From IMG/VR virus record IMGVR_UViG_3300045996_001676, positions 1-60,793 of that record: a stretch of 60,793 bases of DNA; one strand, given 5' to 3'. The notes beneath the pieces were generated by a model, which was given only the letters and a program-made list of their open reading frames with translations, did not search any database and was not told the origin of the DNA. This document shows, one piece after another, positions 57,771-60,793 of this stretch. The stretch is from a virus. The position numbers were made by a program, and so were the translations under genes. How positions within the stretch are numbered: position 1 is the stretch's first letter; the number at the start of each line of letters is the position of its first letter.

Positions 57771-57775
57771 AGTTT

Positions 57776-58105
57776 TTATCTCCTACGTATATCGTTTAGC
57801 CTTTGCAGTACGCCGAATTCGAAGGCCTCGGAGGGAATCGCCTTGGCATTGGGGGGAGGATTGCACTCCGCCGACGCGTGGATCTCCACAAGCTTCCAGT
57901 TCGCGAAGGCGATCTTGCATTGAGCGATCACATCGTTTTCCGTCTCCGGCCCCCGCATGAATGCTTTTCGAACCTTGCCCTTTTGATCGATGAGCACGAG
58001 ATCCCAGCATTGGCGCTGCACGAGCTCCGCCTGGAGGAGATCCCGCTCGCCCGTGGTGAGGGGGCGATATTGCTTCCCGGCGATCGTGATCATCTCTGCG
58101 GGCAT
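57776..58105 (-). CDS. Hypothetical tail protein
   Basis: A 109-aa protein starting at MPAEMITIAGKQYRPL (TAATG overlap with the tail terminator gene). Includes LTTGERDLLQAELVQRQCWD and a helical end. Similar small proteins lie next to tail tube genes in siphoviruses; exact role unknown. Confidence 0.6.
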   Translation of the reverse strand: MPAEMITIAGKQYRPLTTGERDLLQAELVQRQCWDLVLIDQKGKVRKAFMRGPETENDVIAQCKIAFANWKLVEIHASAECNPPPNAKAIPSEAFEFGVLQRLNDIRRR

Positions 58106-59082
58106 TAGAAAAACTCCATCGAGTAGCGCAGCGCCAGCGTGCAGCGCGTCACATATCGGCCGTCTGGATCCTTCCCGACTTGCTGCTGAAGCATGGGGGG
58201 GGTAACGATGTTGACGTTTGTTACCGCCCCGCCCATCCACTCCGCCAGCCGATTCGCTTTCAGGAACATGAACAAGGCATTGCCGACACTCGCCGCCCGC
58301 TCTCCCCCGCGGTTGGTCCACACGTTAAACGTCACCGTGACATCGCCCAGGGCGTGAGATCCATACGTCGTTTCGCCGTTCCCCGGAATGTCCGAGATCG
58401 TGGCATATTCAAAGACCGGCGTCCGCACCGGCGCCCGCGAGACGCCCCCGGGAAGTAGCGCCATCATCGAGGCATCCGCCTTGATCGCCTCCAGGATCGC
58501 CGGAATCAGATCCAGAGTTGCGATCGTGGTGCGCGGGATCTCCGTATATTCGAAGTCCACCGCACCGGCGCCGCCCGCGCCGTTGCCCAGGGAGCCGAAT
58601 CCGCCGCCGCCACCGGGCTCGCCGCCAGCTTGTCCGACGTCCCCCATCGCGTCGCCGCCGTTGGGCTCGCCGCCGTCGCCGCTGCCAGGAGAGCCCGCGT
58701 CGCCGTCCTCCCCGTCCCCCTGGAGCGTGCCCCGGCCGCCGCCGCCGCCGTAGGTGAGGCCCGTCGCGCCGTTGCCGCCACTGGACGCGAAATCGCCGAC
58801 GCACGAGGCCGCGGCCCCTCCCACCGTCCCCACCGCCCCCGCCGCCTTGACCCGCAGCGTCGATCCCTCATGCACCGAAACATCCACGCCCCCGGTATAC
58901 GTCACCGCAAAGACCGTCCCGGCCGCCACTCTCACGAGGCTTTTCGTTGCCAGCGCGCCGCCGCCTCCACCGCCCAAAACCGTACCCGCCGCCCCCTTGC
59001 CCACTGCTGTAATGAGTAACGTTCCATCGGTGCCGAAAGGCATTGTGAACGACTCGCCCGGTGCCTTGCTTACGGTCACCAT
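58105..59082 (-). CDS. Tail terminator fused to glycine-rich adhesin-like domain
   Basis: A 325-aa protein. Residues ~1-175 form a glycine-rich domain with GGGGGGA, GGGGGRG and GEPGGGGGFG loops and beta strands, of the kind found at phage fibre tips or in Gly-rich collar domains. Residues ~185-325 (ATLDLIPAILEAIKADASM ..., VTFNVWTNRGGERAASV, TRCTLALRYSMEFF) match tail terminator/completion proteins. Terminators are normally ~130-150 aa, so the N-terminal part is an added domain. Confidence 0.7.
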   Translation of the reverse strand: MVTVSKAPGESFTMPFGTDGTLLITAVGKGAAGTVLGGGGGGALATKSLVRVAAGTVFAVTYTGGVDVSVHEGSTLRVKAAGAVGTVGGAAASCVGDFASSGGNGATGLTYGGGGGRGTLQGDGEDGDAGSPGSGDGGEPNGGDAMGDVGQAGGEPGGGGGFGSLGNGAGGAGAVDFEYTEIPRTTIATLDLIPAILEAIKADASMMALLPGGVSRAPVRTPVFEYATISDIPGNGETTYGSHALGDVTVTFNVWTNRGGERAASVGNALFMFLKANRLAEWMGGAVTNVNIVTPPMLQQQVGKDPDGRYVTRCTLALRYSMEFF

Positions 59083-59544
59083 TTATGCGCCCCTCGAAAT
59101 GATCTGGAGAACCGCCGACGCACACTCCGCCAAGCCCCGCCGGAGAAACGGCCGCGGTGCCACCTCGTGAGGCGGTGCCACCTTGACGATTTTCCCTGTC
59201 TGGAAATCCCAGGCCCAGCCGTCCCAGAAGTGGCCAAACTCCTCATCAGCCGAAAAGTGATGCCCCGGATGGACGTGTTTGTCCACCGCATCCGAGACGA
59301 TCCAGCCGCGCAGAGGATTCGCATCGGCCGCGTATTGCACCGAATCGCGGAGCGTGCCATCCCAGAGATACGGATACTCCCCCGGGGAGCTGGCCACGAA
59401 CGGAACCACGCTCCCGGTATTCTCCGCCAGCCGCATGCGCACGTAGCCGGTGACGTAAAGCGACGCCGAGCGAACGCGCGGCGCCAGGAACGCCCGCAGC
59501 TCCCGCTTAACCTGCGCCCCTCGCCAATGTATCGCGCGACTCAT
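59083..59544 (-). CDS. HK97 gp10-like tail completion protein
   Basis: A 153-aa protein with HFSADEEFGHFWDGWAW and PHEVAPRPFLRRGLAEC, the style of HK97 gp10/neck proteins that join head to tail. Placed after the head-closure gene. SD overlaps the previous stop. Confidence 0.7.
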   Translation of the reverse strand: MSRAIHWRGAQVKRELRAFLAPRVRSASLYVTGYVRMRLAENTGSVVPFVASSPGEYPYLWDGTLRDSVQYAADANPLRGWIVSDAVDKHVHPGHHFSADEEFGHFWDGWAWDFQTGKIVKVAPPHEVAPRPFLRRGLAECASAVLQIISRGA

Positions 59545-59900
59545 AGCGCCTCCCGCGTCTTCATGGCGCGGGCGGTGTGCGAGAACATCCGGCCGCGGCC
59601 CCCCTCATCGTGATTGACCACCTGGAGCACGTACACGCCGCCCTCATCGTCGACGACATGATCCTCTATTTCAGCCGTGAGCCGCTCGCGCGTGTAAATC
59701 GTGTGCGTTTCCATTTCCGCGCGCTGCTCAAATTCGGCCGTTGTGTAGGAGTCGCCCGTCTCCTGGATCGTGCAAGAAATCGCCTCATCGAGTAACCGGC
59801 GGCCCAGCGCCAAGCCGTCCGCGAAATCCTCGACCGGGATCCCCTGCGCGTCGATCGGCGACGGGACGCGATACGTCGAAATTGTGCGATTGAAAATCAC
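59541..59900 (-). CDS. Head-closure / stopper protein (putative)
   Basis: A 119-aa protein with the C-terminal strand VYVLQVVNHDEGGRGRMF and an Arg-rich end, as in head-tail joining stoppers (gp16 / FII-like). ATGA-coupled to both neighbours. Assignment from motif style and order. Confidence 0.65.
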   Translation of the reverse strand: MIFNRTISTYRVPSPIDAQGIPVEDFADGLALGRRLLDEAISCTIQETGDSYTTAEFEQRAEMETHTIYTRERLTAEIEDHVVDDEGGVYVLQVVNHDEGGRGRMFSHTARAMKTREAL

Positions 59901-60214
59901 GGCCTCACCAATGGACGCATGACCACGTTAGGCGCCGACTCCGCGCCGGAGACGTCCGCCATCTGTTGTATCCGCCAGTAGTCCGAGCCGCGCATCTGGT
60001 ATCGAGAATACGAGTACGCGCCCAGACTCTCACTCTGCAAGTGATCCGCCTCCAGCATCAGGAACAGGATCACCAGGGCGCCCGCGCGTGAATCGTTGGC
60101 CTCATCGAGCGCCGCCGTGATCGCGTCCGCGGCCGTCATCGTGATCCCATTGCGAGAGAACGACGCGCCCGCGGGGAGGTTCATCGCAACAAACTGGGCA
60201 TCTGTGAAGGCCAT
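59897..60214 (-). CDS. Head-tail adaptor (putative)
   Basis: A 105-aa protein with two helices (AADAITAALDEANDSRAGAL and VILFLMLEADHL) and a C-terminal tail, consistent with the adaptor that follows the capsid in phage head operons. SD AGGGG right before the ATG. Confidence 0.65.
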   Translation of the reverse strand: MAFTDAQFVAMNLPAGASFSRNGITMTAADAITAALDEANDSRAGALVILFLMLEADHLQSESLGAYSYSRYQMRGSDYWRIQQMADVSGAESAPNVVMRPLVRP

Positions 60215-60227
60215 CGCATTCCCCTAT

Positions 60228-60260
60228 AAAAATCGCCCGCGGAGAGATCCGGCGGGCGAT
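60228..60260 (-). terminator. Rho-independent terminator (minus strand)
   Basis: A 9-bp perfect stem (ATCGCCCGC 60232-60240 with GCGGGCGAT 60252-60260) is followed on the minus strand by TTTTTA. It separates the 132-aa gene from the connector genes and would reduce read-through into the tail block. Confidence 0.8.
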
Positions 60261-60286
60261 TCGTTCAACGCGTTAAGTGCTCGCCG

Positions 60287-60685
60287 TTACTGGCCCTGAA
60301 ATCCCATCGGCGTTCCCGTGGTTTCCGGTGCCGCCTTGTTGAGTGTTGCCGCCTTGCCCAGCTCCACGATCTTGCGATCGGCATCGGCCAGCTTTGCCCG
60401 CAGCTCCACGACGTCGTTGCGGAGGTTTTCCGCTTCGGTCGTTTTCCGCCGGAGAAGATCGATCAGGCGATCGGTATCGGTGTCCAAGCCGCCCGCCGGT
60501 GCGCCATACACGCGGGCATCGTTCGCGCGGAGCCGATCGGCGATACTCTTGGCGACGGAAACCTTGCCGCGCGTGTAGATCTTGCCGTCCATCACGTGAT
60601 CGCCCAGGAGCGTAATCTCGATGATCGGATCCTTTGGCGATGGCGCTGCCGTTGCGGCGGGCTGAGTTGGGGTGGGGGGTGGCAT
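60287..60685 (-). CDS. Coiled-coil head-region protein
   Basis: A 132-aa protein starting at MPPPTPTQ, SD GGAGGC. Pro/Ala-rich N-terminus, a central DPIIEITLLGDHVMDGKIYT strand region and a coiled coil (~75-115). It follows the capsid gene. Similar small proteins with 'G..Y..G.v..v....A..L' patterns are head-completion/decoration-associated; role unproven. Confidence 0.6.
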   Translation of the reverse strand: MPPPTPTQPAATAAPSPKDPIIEITLLGDHVMDGKIYTRGKVSVAKSIADRLRANDARVYGAPAGGLDTDTDRLIDLLRRKTTEAENLRNDVVELRAKLADADRKIVELGKAATLNKAAPETTGTPMGFQGQ

Positions 60686-60793
60686 AGCATTGCCTCCAGA
60701 AAATGGGTTGAGGGTAAACACTTATCGCCCAGAGGGTTTTTCCCCCTCTGGGCGATCATGTGTCTATCGTCAGACCCTTACAGAATCCCGCGG
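60685..60793. repeat. Right copy of terminal direct repeat
   Basis: Matches 1-109 with mismatches at its 7th and 20th bases. It contains the start region of the 132-aa gene and the capsid-end hairpin, showing that the contig closes on itself. Confidence 0.9.

Noticed and set aside
51990-60230. Possible common late promoter TATAG/TATAC before several late genes
   Set aside because: Candidate boxes upstream of 60214, 51938, 6849, 3627 and 12303 vary in sequence and in distance to the start; some are only a few bases from the ATG. Not supported without start mapping.
1-60793. CRISPR arrays, insertion sequences, rRNA or canonical tRNA genes
   Set aside because: I saw no regularly spaced repeats of CRISPR type, no transposase gene, no rRNA and no standard cloverleaf tRNA on either strand.

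Overview
The window reads as a complete, GC-rich genome of a tailed phage with a non-contractile (siphovirus-type) tail, assembled as one circular or terminally redundant contig. The first 109 bases recur at the end (60685-60793) with two mismatches, so the unique genome is about 60.7 kb. The virion set is complete: small and large terminase, portal, protease/scaffold, lambda-E-type major capsid protein, connector genes, tail tube, tail chaperone with a frameshift, tape measure and receptor-binding proteins. I recognise no integrase, DNA polymerase or sliding clamp, so replication probably relies on host polymerase. The host cannot be read directly. The GC-rich coding, sigma70-like promoters and the style of the small accessory proteins suggest a Gram-negative, perhaps Planctomycetes-like, host; this last point is weak.

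Layout. Late genes lie on the minus strand and are continuous through the contig ends. They run from 12303 down to 94 (terminase, portal-nuclease fusion, a run of small Cys-rich proteins, MuF-like protein, protease/scaffold, decoration, capsid), then from 60685 down to 43240 (connectors, tail terminator fused to a glycine-rich domain, tail tube, chaperones, tape measure, tail tip, lysis-type genes, adhesins, XhlA/holin-like protein). Early and middle genes lie on the plus strand from 12432 to 43259. Two minus-strand islands interrupt them: 14134-15295 (methyltransferase-like gene plus ParB-like gene) and 21221-21889 (a T4 gp55-like sigma factor).

Plus strand. The left part (12-20 kb) is a set of short transcription units. 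Five of its sigma70-type promoters carry the same 18-bp inverted repeat (ATTAGCTC-N2-GAGCTAAT) at the same place between -35 and -10, which makes them look like one repressor-controlled regulon. A small Cro-like HTH protein (20510-20722) sits in the last of these units. Next come recombination (NinB-like, YqaJ/lambda-type exonuclease, probable annealing protein) and replication (initiator-like protein with iterons inside its gene, then a DnaB-type helicase). After these comes a mosaic of small genes joined by a repeated junction sequence (AAAGGCGGTGCGTGATG), mixed with methyltransferase, J-domain, nuclease and SNF2 genes. The right end holds a DUF932 protein, an SMC-like ATPase, zinc-binding proteins and an XRE regulator.

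Three non-coding elements stand out. (i) A roughly 150-nt leader just before the initiator gene has interleaved perfect stems (11 + 10 bp and 15 bp) that form a pseudoknot starting at the predicted transcription start. (ii) A tRNA-like RNA at 25482-25593 has a perfect acceptor stem and T-arm but no usable anticodon loop and two extra hairpins. (iii) Iteron clusters lie inside the initiator gene, as at the lambda O origin. Together with the operator-bearing promoters, a gp55-like sigma factor and a clamp-loader-like ATPase, they suggest a layered control circuit: repressed early promoters, structure-controlled replication initiation, and a phage sigma for late genes.
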